Assembly (NCBI RefSeq): GCF_000701345.1
Contig: NZ_KL370777.1
Coordinates: forward strand, 131,467-195,466
DNA: 64,000 bases
Source: Bradyrhizobium sp. URHD0069
GTDB lineage: Bacteria; Pseudomonadota; Alphaproteobacteria; Rhizobiales; Xanthobacteraceae
Reading direction: 5' to 3'
Shown: positions 37,066 through 45,423 of the stretch, piece by piece
Numbering within the stretch: position 1 is the stretch's first letter
Layout of the letters: every line of letters begins with the position of its first letter
The notes under the pieces: generated by a model
What the model was told of the DNA's origin: nothing
What the model saw: the letters and a program-made list of their open reading frames with translations, nothing else
Databases searched by the model: none
Translations under genes and position numbers: made by a program

Positions 37066-38403
37066 TCAAGCCCTGCTCTTGCCGTCCGGCTGCATGGCGA
37101 GCAACGTCCTGCGATCATGGATGAGGCTCTGCAGGCGGTGCGCGGCCACATTCAGGGTCGCGACATCGAGCGCGCCTTCGTCTCCTGCCGCCGCTTTGCC
37201 GCGCTGCGCCTGAAGGACCCTGTCGATCTCACGCTCGATCTCGGAAAGATCCGACTCCGCCTCCGTCGTTCGTATGCGGCGTCCGAGCGTATAGAGCGAA
37301 TCCAGCGCCGGTTCACCTGTCCGGGGTTCGCCAGCCCGAAGGAATTTCCAGGCCGCCGCCAGCACCGAGACGAGGGCGCCAAATATCATCGGTGTCAGAA
37401 AGATCGCGTTTCCCCATTTGTCCAGGAAGCTTTGCTGGGTGCCGTTGTAAAAGGCTGCGGCTCCCGGATGTACCGGAAGATACGCATCGGGATCGGTACT
37501 GGGGGCCGCGACCTGTGCGAGGATCGGCAACTCGCCAAGAAGATCCCGGCGCACGCTCATGAGCGTCTTGGTAAATTCGGCGATCAAATCGGCGTCGAGT
37601 TCTTTCTTCGCGACCAGATAGAACGTCACCCTGAGCGTCGTCAGGTCGTCATTTGGGAGCGGCGGGGAGCCGCGCAACGTGCCTTTCGGCACATCGAAGC
37701 TTTCGTAGGCGCGCTCTTTCTCCGCGATGGCAGCGGCGGATTCGATCGGAATCAGCACCGGACCGGCCTTCGAGTTCTGGTGAAACAGACCGCGCACCAG
37801 CGAAAGATATTTCTCGGTCAAGGGAAGGACGACCAGAATCGCTCGCACTTCCTTGGACTCGAGCGCCCGTCGTGCTTCCGGCGGAGCCAGATCCTTGAAC
37901 TTGGTATTGGCGCGGCTCAGATTGTATTCATCCGTCAGCACGCTCACGATCTTTCGATTGGTCTCGCCCGCGACAACACCCACGGTGGCGCGTTTCAGAT
38001 CCGCCACGTCGGCGATGGGGGATCCCGGCGGCGCGATCAAAAGTGCCACCGCGTGGGCCACGACGATGACCGCCTGCGCTTGCGACAGGTCGCCCACATC
38101 GCCTCGCACCACCGCAAGGTCGGTCTTGCCCGACGAAAACGCATTCGCGGCCTCAAGTGGGCTCGATGTCTCGATCATATTCAGCCGCACGCCTGCATTC
38201 GTCGCCACAAGCCGACTCGCAATGGCTGACACGATCCGCCCCGCTTCGCCGTCCAGCGAACCGACAGCGATGGTCAATGTCGTGGGGCGATAGTACCAGC
38301 GATAGGCAAAAAGACCCGCCCCTGTGACCAGAACGACGACACCGGCGACAAGGACAACCCGCAGCCATCTCGGCATTCTGGTCGGCATTCCGATCGAATC
38401 CAT
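37066..38403 (-). CDS. TAXI-family (TRAP-associated) binding protein, membrane-anchored
   Basis: A 445-residue protein. An N-terminal TM anchor (about 13-35) precedes a TAXI solute-binding domain (LTIAVGSLDGEAGRIVSAIASRL, TDLAVVRGDVG, VGVVAGETNRKIVSVL). A second TM (about 340-360, TPMIFGALVSVLAAAWKFL) is followed by a cytoplasmic, coiled-coil-prone tail with SEIEREIDRVLQAQRGK. No TRAP permease genes are nearby. This two-TM layout suggests a sensor or scaffold rather than a transport component. It ends upstream of the DUF3300 box, and I see no FixK box before its own start. Confidence 0.78.
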   Translation of the reverse strand: MDSIGMPTRMPRWLRVVLVAGVVVLVTGAGLFAYRWYYRPTTLTIAVGSLDGEAGRIVSAIASRLVATNAGVRLNMIETSSPLEAANAFSSGKTDLAVVRGDVGDLSQAQAVIVVAHAVALLIAPPGSPIADVADLKRATVGVVAGETNRKIVSVLTDEYNLSRANTKFKDLAPPEARRALESKEVRAILVVLPLTEKYLSLVRGLFHQNSKAGPVLIPIESAAAIAEKERAYESFDVPKGTLRGSPPLPNDDLTTLRVTFYLVAKKELDADLIAEFTKTLMSVRRDLLGELPILAQVAAPSTDPDAYLPVHPGAAAFYNGTQQSFLDKWGNAIFLTPMIFGALVSVLAAAWKFLRAGEPRTGEPALDSLYTLGRRIRTTEAESDLSEIEREIDRVLQAQRGKAAAGDEGALDVATLNVAAHRLQSLIHDRRTLLAMQPDGKSRA

Positions 38404-38817
38404 TCGGCTCTCACGGGGGCGGTGACATTTGGGAGCTTGAAAGGCTGACCTCGAGCTCCGCCCTAAACACGTTGCTGTAAAGATTCACTTTCCATTGCCG
38501 CCCGCTGGAAGATAGCGGATGGCCGCCTGCACCTGGGGCGCGACATAGCACGTGTATTCAATTGCTGCCCTGATGCTGCCCTGGCGGCGTCCAATCCCTC
38601 GATGCCGTCAAGACGTTCGACCACGAACAATTCTGAACGGTCTACGTGATCGTGAGCACGCACGGCGTTCGAAGCGCCGGTCGGCAAACGGACCGTACGA
38701 CCCGGTCACATCAGCCACGAAGCATGCATCCTGATCGCCGTGAATGACCTCCGGCGCTGCATGACAACCAGGGTTCGCTTCGACATGAGGCGGACCTCTC
38801 GGAGGCCTGCGGCTTCG
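38404..38817. other. 414-base region without a convincing gene
   Basis: A 74-codon leftward frame (38463-38687) and short rightward frames lack start signals and family features. I regard the stretch as non-coding. Confidence 0.45.
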
Positions 38818-39114
38818 TCAGCACCTCGTGTAGATCTGGCCGTAGGCATCCACAACCTGCCTGCAGCCCGGCGTCACCGCGTAAGCGCCGGCCGCCGCCG
38901 CGGTAGCGGCCCCGCCGTAGACGACGGCGCGGCGCGTCGTTCTGCGGGCGACGCCCGCATAGCTCATCGGCGTCAGCGGGCGCCCGATACGCGCTTCGGC
39001 GGATGATACGATCCCCTCGTTCAAGGTAGCCCTGCCGCTCCAGATCAGACCGGCCGCGAATGCCATCATGGCAGCCAGCGACAAAGCGATCGATGTTCGC
39101 GATAGATGTTTCAT
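38818..39114 (-). CDS. small exported GRPLTP-motif protein
   Basis: A 98-residue protein with an N-terminal hydrophobic export segment (about 8-26), the motif EARIGRPLTPMSYAGVARRTTRRAV, an Ala/Gly/Tyr-rich TM-like stretch, and a C terminus with two cysteines (GCRQVVDAYGQIYTRC). The same GRPLTP-x-S-x-AGVARR-x-TRRA block occurs in the protein at 54760-55377, and a CKPG...YAC ending occurs in the remnant at 54592. The ATG overlaps the stop of the upstream DUF2092 gene as ATGA. The function is unknown. Confidence 0.7.
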   Translation of the reverse strand: MKHLSRTSIALSLAAMMAFAAGLIWSGRATLNEGIVSSAEARIGRPLTPMSYAGVARRTTRRAVVYGGAATAAAAGAYAVTPGCRQVVDAYGQIYTRC

Positions 39115-39902
39115 TTCTTGGCTCCTGCGGTTGTGCCGGGGGGAACTTCGTCGAATTCCATCAGGGCCAATGCGTTCAGATCCGCCTTTGTCGCGTCAGC
39201 CGGCGGCTTGAACACAAACGCATCTGCGTCTGCCGGAACATCGGATTTCCAGTCCTTGATCTTCAGTGTGTATTGCGGCGCGCCTGCCAGCGTCTTGCTC
39301 GTGATCACGTATTTTCGCGGGATCGGACGCGCACCGCTCTCGATCCAGATCTGCCAGTCCGTGTCGATGCCGCGAAACGCGAGGTGCTCGCATTCGACGC
39401 CGTCGATAACGCCTTGGCCGATATGCCTGGCATCGATCACATTCGCCGTCAGCTCGTCGAACGAGTTGGTCAGAAGCAGATCGGTCCCCGGCATCGCGCC
39501 GCCGGACGTCGATTGAAGGCGGTCGATGAGTTGATCGACTGATCCGGCCAGGTCCGTCTGCACATAGGTCTTGGCGTTGTTGCCGTAGAGGGAAAGCGTC
39601 TTGCCGTCGAAGACCATCTCCACGTCCGTGTAGCCGCCGGTGCGTTTGATCCGCAGCTTGTCGGGCCTATTGAGCCTCATCTGTCCGGAACTGGTAAACT
39701 GAAGCTTTTGAAGCTCGGGCGTGATCACCTCGATGTCGCTGTCGAACGTTGCCGATATCGACTTCTGACCGGCGGTATAGTCGGTCATCGCCTTGAGAAC
39801 TTTGGCGGCGTCCTGGGCCGGGGCGGGTGTGGCGAGGGCGGCGATGCAGGCTGCGGCCACCGAAATTCCGGTCAGACTTCGAAACGCTGTTCTTGATCTC
39901 AT
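39111..39902 (-). CDS. DUF2092-family exported protein
   Basis: A 263-residue protein with a signal peptide (to TPAPAQ) and a LolA/LolB-like beta fold of the DUF2092 type: VLKAMTDYTAGQKSISATFDSDIEV, RPDKLRIKRTGGYTDVEMVFDGKTLSLYG, GVECEHLAFRGIDTDWQIWI. It may bind lipids or hydrophobic ligands in the periplasm; this is inferred from fold. The ATG at 39902 has GGAGG upstream, so the longer frame to 40067 is rejected. A TTGAC-N4-ATCAA box is centred 58 bases upstream. Confidence 0.78.
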   Translation of the reverse strand: MRSRTAFRSLTGISVAAACIAALATPAPAQDAAKVLKAMTDYTAGQKSISATFDSDIEVITPELQKLQFTSSGQMRLNRPDKLRIKRTGGYTDVEMVFDGKTLSLYGNNAKTYVQTDLAGSVDQLIDRLQSTSGGAMPGTDLLLTNSFDELTANVIDARHIGQGVIDGVECEHLAFRGIDTDWQIWIESGARPIPRKYVITSKTLAGAPQYTLKIKDWKSDVPADADAFVFKPPADATKADLNALALMEFDEVPPGTTAGAKK

Positions 39903-39953
39903 GGCAATCCTCCGTTGACTGGCGGTATTCTCTGGCCCCCAAAGGCTCATGGA

Positions 39954-39967
39954 TTGACATGGATCAA
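39954..39967. promoter_or_regulatory. FixK/FNR-type box TTGAC-ATGG-ATCAA
   Basis: Near-perfect dyad 52-65 bases upstream of the DUF2092 start. A -41.5 placement predicts a leader of about 17 bases. Confidence 0.7.
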
Positions 39968-40086
39968 GCCCGCCAGCGCACCTGATTGGCAGGCACATGC
40001 ATCGGCGAAGAGCTTTCTGCAGAGCCCCTCTGATGGAAGCAGCGGGCCCGTTTTTGGACACGCGCATCGCGGCTTTGGCAGCACTG

Positions 40087-41319
40087 CTAATGGCCGCTCA
40101 TCACCAGCGTCTTGATCGGCAGCAACAGAGCCTGGATCCGCAGCAGCATGGCGTGCACGAGCCCGACTGCATCGATGGCGTGTAGCCCAAAACGCTGCGC
40201 CGCGCCGAACTTGCCCGAAGCAATCAGCTCGTGGTTGCTGGTATAGGCGTTGACCAAGCAACTGCTTCCTGCCGTTACCCCCTCAAGACCGCCCTTGTAG
40301 AGTGGTTCGAGGAACACGAGGATCGTGCCCGGCCTTACCGCACTCTGCGCCTCAAGGAGTTGCTCTCCGCCGCGGAACTGACCGGCCGCGATATAGTCCT
40401 GAACGTTGGTCACGACCATCGGGATGATGGTCCATGGCTTGGAGATGCACGCGGCCTCAGCCACCATGCCCGGCTTCAGGACCTGAGCTTCGATCTGTCC
40501 GAAGCCGGCCTGCAGCCCACGCTGCCCTGCTCCCTCGGGTATCAGGATTCCGGCGGACCGTATCATCGGATTGACGACGTCACCGACGCGGAGAAGGAAC
40601 TGCTCGACGCGCCCGGCAACTCCGGCACGGACGAAAGTCTTGTCATAATCGACTTGCGCCTGCTCCAGCGCCGCTTGCGCGCTCGCCTTCTCGGCCGGCA
40701 GAAGTGTGGAAATTCGCAATACACTGGATTGTTTTGCAGCATTTGCGGCATCGAGGGCGCCTTGCCGCCCGTCCACAAGGACCTGCAGCTTTTCGATGTC
40801 CCGCTGAGCGACGATCCCCGGGTTGCGCCGTTGCAGCTCGCTCTTCACCTGCAGCTCATCCAAGGCCTGCTGATGCGCGCTTTTCGCTTCCTGTATCTGG
40901 CCTTCTGCCTTGAGCACGTCCGTTTCCGCAGCGATCAGCGCTGCATCAATTTCGGCGATCTTCCGCCGGGCCGTCTCCAGCGCCGCCTCTTGCCTGGAGC
41001 TGTCCAGCCTGAAAATGACCTCGTCCTTGGCGACTGGCGCGCTGAAGTCGAGACGTACTTCCGCGACTCGCCCGGAGGCTTCGGGTAGAATCGGGACCGT
41101 CCTGAAGAACAGGGTCGCCGTGTTGCTAGAGGGATGGAAATAGAAAATCAGGGTGATCAGCGAAACCGTGAGCATCAGGCAGGAGACGATGCCCCACCTC
41201 AGTTCGAACCAGACCGAAAAGAAGGTGATTTCCTTGCCCAGCCGTTTGCCCTGCGCATAGCGGCGGTACAGATAATCCGGCAGAATCGTGAGCATGGAGC
41301 AGAGCAACAGTTCAAGCAT
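40087..41319 (-). CDS. HlyD-family secretion/adaptor protein
   Basis: A 410-residue membrane fusion protein. Two N-terminal hydrophobic segments (about 1-14 and 36-58) precede lipoyl half-motif VPILPEASGRVAEVRLDFSAPVAKDEVIF, a coiled-coil hairpin (about 100-200) and the second half FVRAGVAGRVEQFLLRVGDVVNP. The frame extends to 41427, but the ATG at 41319 overlaps the upstream gene by 8 bases. No inner-membrane pump or outer-membrane channel lies beside it. The YibH/YiaV-type adaptors paired with a small membrane protein are a reasonable comparison. Confidence 0.8.
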   Translation of the reverse strand: MLELLLCSMLTILPDYLYRRYAQGKRLGKEITFFSVWFELRWGIVSCLMLTVSLITLIFYFHPSSNTATLFFRTVPILPEASGRVAEVRLDFSAPVAKDEVIFRLDSSRQEAALETARRKIAEIDAALIAAETDVLKAEGQIQEAKSAHQQALDELQVKSELQRRNPGIVAQRDIEKLQVLVDGRQGALDAANAAKQSSVLRISTLLPAEKASAQAALEQAQVDYDKTFVRAGVAGRVEQFLLRVGDVVNPMIRSAGILIPEGAGQRGLQAGFGQIEAQVLKPGMVAEAACISKPWTIIPMVVTNVQDYIAAGQFRGGEQLLEAQSAVRPGTILVFLEPLYKGGLEGVTAGSSCLVNAYTSNHELIASGKFGAAQRFGLHAIDAVGLVHAMLLRIQALLLPIKTLVMSGH

Positions 41320-41788
41320 GGCCGCGCACCTTGGGTTTCGACGCACGCAGCTCCGCCTTTTCCACGGCAGCGGGCGCGCCATCCGCGTCATCACGGTCTT
41401 CGACACCGGCAACAGCCGGCGACCCATCCGCGATCTTCTCGACCGAGCCCGCTATGCTGCGCAATGGCGTGCTAAAGTCGGGAAGATCGATGAGCGCAAG
41501 CAATAGTCCCGCGATCCAGAACAGGTGTATATGGGTGAAGAGTGCGAGAAGCCCGAGGACGGCGACGATCTCGAATTGCAGTTTCTGCGACTTGTGAGCC
41601 ATTCGCTCCGGCAGCGTGTGCAGTTGCAGATAGAAGTTGCCAACGGCCAGGACAGCGACGATCAGGAAAACGCCCATCCCAACCATCAGAACATCCGTCT
41701 CACCGGGCGCCGTGATGAAGCCCGGCAGATGGTGGGGAGCCAGCGGATGAAGCTGATCGCTCACATGATCCTCCACGTCTCGAAACAA
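41312..41788 (-). CDS. small integral membrane protein paired with HlyD-like adaptor
   Basis: A 158-residue protein with a short polar N terminus, two to three hydrophobic segments (about 33-52 and 72-100, LMVGMGVFLIVAVLAVGNF and IVAVLGLLALFTHIHLFWIAG), and a polar acidic-then-basic C-terminal tail. I do not recognise a named family. Overlap with the HlyD-type gene indicates a two-gene unit. A perfect FixK-type box lies about 100 bases upstream. Confidence 0.65.
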   Translation of the reverse strand: MFRDVEDHVSDQLHPLAPHHLPGFITAPGETDVLMVGMGVFLIVAVLAVGNFYLQLHTLPERMAHKSQKLQFEIVAVLGLLALFTHIHLFWIAGLLLALIDLPDFSTPLRSIAGSVEKIADGSPAVAGVEDRDDADGAPAAVEKAELRASKPKVRGHA

Positions 41789-41880
41789 CGCGAGCGCCGG
41801 ACGATGCGGGGGTCTTGGCCGCGAGCCCGCTTAAACCCCGCAATACCTCTCATACTGATCGGCAGCAGCGTCGCGGACCC

Positions 41881-41894
41881 TTGATCTGAATCAA
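41881..41894. promoter_or_regulatory. FixK/FNR-type box TTGAT-CTGA-ATCAA
   Basis: Perfect dyad centred 99 bases upstream of the membrane-protein gene at 41788. It is followed by an 18-base tandem repeat at 41915-41950. Confidence 0.7.
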
Positions 41895-41914
41895 TCCCTC
41901 TTTCTCACCCAGCC

Positions 41915-41950
41915 TTGGCTACTCTGGAACTCTTGGCTACTCTGGGACTA
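41915..41950. repeat. 18-bp tandem duplication
   Basis: TTGGCTACTCTGG followed by AACTC, then again TTGGCTACTCTGG followed by GACTA. It lies just beyond the stop of the 41958-42368 gene and looks like a recent slippage duplication. Confidence 0.55.
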
Positions 41951-41957
41951 ACGTTGG

Positions 41958-42368
41958 TCAGATCGGACAGCGGTAGTAGCTGATCTCCATTTCCTGCATG
42001 CCGGGAAACATCCGCGATATCTTGTCCGGCTCGAGCACCTTCAGGCTGAATTGGACGTTCGAAAGCATGATGTCGGTCGCACAGCCCGCGATGATGTTCA
42101 CGGTCTGGCCGTCGTCTTTCCTGCTCTTGATCTTGCAGTTGGCAAACTTGCCCCTGAGGCGATCGGCCTCGACGATGAAGCCGCCTCCATGCTGCTCGGA
42201 AAGCGCGGTAAACCCGATCTGCTTCGCCGGTCCTTTCCTGACGAACACCTGGCCGCATTGATCCGCATTCGTGGCCCATGCCCCCGAGAGATCGACGGCA
42301 TACGCCTCGAAAAGGGTCAAGCCGGCCAACGTCACGGCAGCCATTGCGAACTTGAACAACCGACCCAT
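41958..42368 (-). CDS. exported hypothetical protein
   Basis: A 136-residue protein with a signal peptide (MGRLFKFAMAAVTLAGLTLF..AYA) and a mature part of about 113 residues beginning VDLSGAWATNADQCGQVF. It holds four cysteines (CGQ, NCKI, GCAT, YRCP), so disulfides are likely. The start SGAWATNAD resembles small lipocalin-like secreted proteins, but I assign no family. A FixK-type box lies 84-97 bases upstream and is shared with the divergent gene at 42532. Confidence 0.65.
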   Translation of the reverse strand: MGRLFKFAMAAVTLAGLTLFEAYAVDLSGAWATNADQCGQVFVRKGPAKQIGFTALSEQHGGGFIVEADRLRGKFANCKIKSRKDDGQTVNIIAGCATDIMLSNVQFSLKVLEPDKISRMFPGMQEMEISYYRCPI

Positions 42369-42451
42369 GCCAACTCTCCACTTGTCGCTTTCGGCCGAGT
42401 GCGGAAAGCCCGTGCGGGTGCGAGCAGAAAGAACAACGGGACCGGAAGGGC

Positions 42452-42465
42452 TTGATATGGATCAA
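42452..42465. promoter_or_regulatory. FixK/FNR-type box TTGAT-ATGG-ATCAA
   Basis: Perfect dyad in the divergent gap between 42368 (leftward) and 42532 (rightward). It is centred 74 bases before the rightward start and 90 before the leftward one, so it could serve either or both. Confidence 0.72.
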
Positions 42466-42531
42466 AGGGCGATCTCGCAGCGAGACTAGCTGGCAATCCA
42501 GGCGAGACGAGTCATTCAGGAGGGACCAGCC

Positions 42532-42987
42532 ATGCCCGAAAAAATCGACGATCTATTGCCCACGGCAAGGGACATCCAGAAGCAAACCGCTCTTCATGAA
42601 GCCGAAAAGGCCGATCAATATGCCCGCCGGCTGGCCGCTGCCGAGGCGGAAAAGCGCGCGTTGATCGAACGGCTAAGCAAACCTTCGGGCTTGACCGAAG
42701 ATGAAAAGGTCAGGCTTGCCTCGACCGTGATCCAGCGGGCGGTGCGGAATGGCCTGACCGAGGTGCAGGTCTACCGCTTTCCCAATTCGCTGTGCACCGA
42801 CAGAGGTCGGGCCATCAATCAGCAGGAGCCGGGGTGGGAGAAGACCCTCACGGGAATAGCTCAGGAGATCTTTCAGCTCTGGGCCGACTATCTGAAACCG
42901 CGCGGCTACCACATCCGATATCAGATCATTGATTTTCCAGGAGGCGTGCCGGGAGATATCGGCATTGTCATAGCCTGGGGCGATTGA
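42532..42987 (+). CDS. hypothetical cytosolic protein upstream of ppk2
   Basis: A 151-residue protein without export signals. The N-terminal half is a charged helix, coiled-coil-prone (DIQKQTALHEAEKADQYARR ... AEAEKRALIERL). The C-terminal half is compact and mixed, with VYRFPNSLCTDRGRAINQ and a WADYLKPRGYHIRYQIIDFPGG ending. GGAGGGACC precedes the ATG. It lies 46 bases before ppk2 on the same strand under a FixK-type box. I recognise no family. Confidence 0.65.
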   Translation: MPEKIDDLLPTARDIQKQTALHEAEKADQYARRLAAAEAEKRALIERLSKPSGLTEDEKVRLASTVIQRAVRNGLTEVQVYRFPNSLCTDRGRAINQQEPGWEKTLTGIAQEIFQLWADYLKPRGYHIRYQIIDFPGGVPGDIGIVIAWGD

Positions 42988-43033
42988 TCGCGGTTCCGAT
43001 GCACCGGCATTATCAGGCTAAGGAGCGACCGCA

Positions 43034-43837
43034 ATGGCCAGGAATGGACAGGCACCATCCAAAATGAAGCGAAAAGCTTATGAGAAGGAGCTGAGCAAGC
43101 TTCAGGTTCAACTGTGCGATCTCCAGGAATGGGTGAAGAAAGAGAAGCTCAGGGTCATCGTCCTGTTTGAAGGCAGGGATGCCGCGGGCAAGGGCGGCAC
43201 GATCAAGGCGATCACCGAGAAGGTAAGTCCGCGCGTATTCAAGGTCGTCGCGCTACCCGCTCCTTCGGACCGCGAGAAGACGCAGATGTTCATGCAGCGC
43301 TACATGCAGCATTTCCCCGCCGGCGGAGAAATCGTCATCTTCGACCGCAGCTGGTACAATCGCGCCGGCGTCGAATATGTGATGGGCTTCTGTGCGGCCG
43401 ACGAACACACCCGTTTCCTGTCGCTTTGCCCGCAAATCGAAAAATATGTCGTGGACGGTGGCATCATTTTGATCAAGCTCTGGCTTGAGGTCGGTATGGA
43501 CGAGCAGGAGCGAAGGTTCAGGGCCAGGATCGACGATCCGGTCCGGCAATGGAAACTGAGCCCGATGGATATCGAATCCTATCGGCGATGGTATGACTAT
43601 TCGCGCGCGCGCGATCTGATGCTCAAGAGCACGAGCTCGAAACACGCGCCATGGCACATCGTCCGTTCCGACGACAAGCGACGCGCGCGGTTGAACTGCA
43701 TCGCGCATCTCTTGAAATCAATCCCGTTCAAGCACCTGTCGCCCGACGAGGTCAGGCTGCCAAAACGATCCAGCAAGGGACGCTACGACGACCAGGCCTC
43801 GCTGCGCGCAATGACGTTTGTTGCCGAACGATACTAG
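43034..43837 (+). CDS. ppk2: polyphosphate kinase 2 (PPK2, class I)
   Basis: A 267-residue P-loop kinase with Walker A EGRDAAGKGG (residues 46-55), the lid/Walker B region FDRSWYNRAGVE (103-114) and the RRWYDYSRARDLML motif. A single domain of this length is the class I PPK2 form, which phosphorylates NDPs from polyphosphate. It could regenerate ATP or GTP from stored polyphosphate when respiration is limited. It is probably cotranscribed with the hypothetical gene at 42532 from a FixK-type promoter. AAGGAGCGACC is its ribosome site. Confidence 0.9.
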   Translation: MARNGQAPSKMKRKAYEKELSKLQVQLCDLQEWVKKEKLRVIVLFEGRDAAGKGGTIKAITEKVSPRVFKVVALPAPSDREKTQMFMQRYMQHFPAGGEIVIFDRSWYNRAGVEYVMGFCAADEHTRFLSLCPQIEKYVVDGGIILIKLWLEVGMDEQERRFRARIDDPVRQWKLSPMDIESYRRWYDYSRARDLMLKSTSSKHAPWHIVRSDDKRRARLNCIAHLLKSIPFKHLSPDEVRLPKRSSKGRYDDQASLRAMTFVAERY

Positions 43838-43838
43838 A

Positions 43839-43858
43839 GGCCGCGCCTAAGCGCGGCC
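43839..43858. terminator. bidirectional GC hairpin
   Basis: GGCCGCGC, loop CTAA, GCGCGGCC: a perfect 8-bp stem between the converging ppk2 gene (stop 43837) and the gene ending at 43891. There is no T-run on either side, but position and symmetry suit a shared terminator. Confidence 0.55.
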
Positions 43859-43868
43859 CGCCGCACTT

Positions 43869-43896
43869 CGCAGCATTCACTCCGCAGCATTCACTC
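43869..43896. repeat. 14-bp tandem duplication at a stop codon
   Basis: CGCAGCATTCACTC is present twice in tandem and overlaps the stop codon (43891-43893) of the leftward gene. Loss of one copy would leave the protein unchanged. Confidence 0.5.
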
Positions 43897-44334
43897 CATG
43901 GCAATTTGGACCCCGCTCATCGCGGCCGATAGCTCCACGCCCATCTTGATACCGCTCAACTGCAGCACCACGCCGTTTGCACTGTTTTGCAGCTGCACGC
44001 CTCCTGCACCGCCGGCCAGCGCGCCGCCGGCACCCATAGCGGCATAATTGCCGGCAAGATCGGTGGCTTTCCGCAGGTTGAACGCTTTCCCGACGAACTG
44101 ATTGGTCGAACCGCCGATCGTCGCGCCAAAGCTCATGCCGGAAACGCGGAAAGGATAGTTGCGACCCCGGAAGGTCAGCACTCCGCGGCCGCCACCAACG
44201 CCGATGATAAAGCCGCCCTTGGTGAACTCGACGCGGACCGTGCCGGTCTCTGCTCGCGACAAGGTAGGCAGAATCGCTGTCACGAGCAGCCCCAGCACCG
44301 CGATTCGAAGAACCCGTTTTCCATGCTTTCTCAT
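43891..44334 (-). CDS. exported glycine-rich protein (EipA/DUF1134-like)
   Basis: A 147-residue protein with a signal peptide (MRKHGKRVLRIAVLGLLVTA..SRA) and a mature beta-rich part: FTKGGFIIGVGGGRGVLTFRG, YPFRVSGMSFGATIGGS, then ATDLAGNYAAMGAGGALAGG and a terminal GVQIAME. The spacing of glycine strands resembles the envelope-integrity protein EipA (DUF1134), but I cannot confirm that. GGGGAAC precedes the ATG at 44334. A perfect FixK-type box lies 80-93 bases upstream, shared with the divergent hydrolase gene. A broken paralogue lies at 34044-34404. Confidence 0.6.
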   Translation of the reverse strand: MRKHGKRVLRIAVLGLLVTAILPTLSRAETGTVRVEFTKGGFIIGVGGGRGVLTFRGRNYPFRVSGMSFGATIGGSTNQFVGKAFNLRKATDLAGNYAAMGAGGALAGGAGGVQLQNSANGVVLQLSGIKMGVELSAAMSGVQIAME

Positions 44335-44413
44335 GATGTTCCCCATTTGAGAGTCTTGCCGGGCACGCGCGAGCGGCCCGACGCTGTGTTCGCCGGTTAG
44401 CTTGCGCGCGCCG

Positions 44414-44427
44414 TTGATCCAGATCAA
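44414..44427. promoter_or_regulatory. FixK/FNR-type box TTGAT-CCAG-ATCAA
   Basis: Perfect dyad in the divergent gap between 44334 (leftward) and 44505 (rightward), centred 86 and 84 bases from the two starts, almost exactly midway. It could activate both. Confidence 0.75.
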
Positions 44428-44504
44428 CGTTCCGGGCTGCCGCCAGGAAAGCCTTTAGCTTCCCGGCTGCCGCAGCGACGGCGGCAAGACACTGGACGCA
44501 CGCC

Positions 44505-45392
44505 ATGCTTCTATATCTGCTGCGTGTTCTCGCCTTCTGCACGGTCACTATTCCGGGGTTGGCCGTCGCGGCCTTCGCTGACGACCGGCCCACAAATCGG
44601 GCCATCCAGGAGGAAGTGTGGGCGATCCCGGTCACGCTGCCGACAATTGCTTACGTGGTTCGGCCCGTTGGCGATGGTCCGTTTCCGCTGGTGGTCATGA
44701 ACCATGGTGTTTCGCTCAACCAACGAGAGCGCGGCTTCTTTCCCATCGTCGAATTCAGGGACGCTGCAATGTGGTTCGCACGCAAGGGCTTCATGGTCGT
44801 TGCGCCGACGGGTTCGGGATACGGCGCCGCGGCCCTCGATGACCCGGAGCGCGGCCTGTACTCCTTGTTCTTTTCGAAGATCGGCAATTGCGACAATCCA
44901 AACTTCCGCGATGCCGGGCTTGCGGTGGCCCTGATCGATAAATGGATCATCGAATACATGACTGATCAAAAATTGATCGTGCCGGACAATGTCGTTGTGG
45001 TCGGCCAATCCGCTGGCGGCTGGGCCGCCCTCGCGTTGTCGAGCCAGAATGTGCCGGGGGTACGCGCAATCATTACGTTTGCGGCGGGCCGCGGTGGACG
45101 CGTCGGCGGCAAGCCCAACAACAATTGCGCGCCCGACAAACTGGTCGCGGCAACGGGTGAATTCGGACGCACCGCGCGTACCCCGATGCTGTGGATCTAC
45201 ATCGAGAACGATACGTTCTTCGGTCCGGACTTATCGAAGAGAATGCATCAGGCCTATACCGACACCGGCGGGAACGCCGAATATCACCTGCTTCCTCCCT
45301 TCGGCAACGACGGGCATTTCCTGATTGGGTCGCCAGACAGCATTCCGTTGTGGGCACCGTTGGTCGGGCCGTTTCTCGAGAAGCACAGGTGA
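44505..45392 (+). CDS. exported alpha/beta hydrolase (dienelactone-hydrolase-like)
   Basis: A 295-residue protein with a signal peptide (to AVAAFA) and an alpha/beta-hydrolase fold. FPLVVMNHGVS is the oxyanion strand, VVGQSAGGWAALAL the nucleophile elbow with Ser in GQSAG, MLWIYIENDTFFGPD the acid region, and PPFGNDGHFLIG the catalytic His. It acts in the periplasm on an unknown ester or small molecule. It is followed by the IalB-type gene 31 bases downstream. Confidence 0.8.
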   Translation: MLLYLLRVLAFCTVTIPGLAVAAFADDRPTNRAIQEEVWAIPVTLPTIAYVVRPVGDGPFPLVVMNHGVSLNQRERGFFPIVEFRDAAMWFARKGFMVVAPTGSGYGAAALDDPERGLYSLFFSKIGNCDNPNFRDAGLAVALIDKWIIEYMTDQKLIVPDNVVVVGQSAGGWAALALSSQNVPGVRAIITFAAGRGGRVGGKPNNNCAPDKLVAATGEFGRTARTPMLWIYIENDTFFGPDLSKRMHQAYTDTGGNAEYHLLPPFGNDGHFLIGSPDSIPLWAPLVGPFLEKHR

Positions 45393-45423
45393 GTCCACGC
45401 CGATAATGTGATGGAGACGGACG

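Noticed and set aside
43456..43470. TTGATCAAG in ppk2
   Set aside because: The half-sites are contiguous without the four-base spacer, and it lies in coding sequence.
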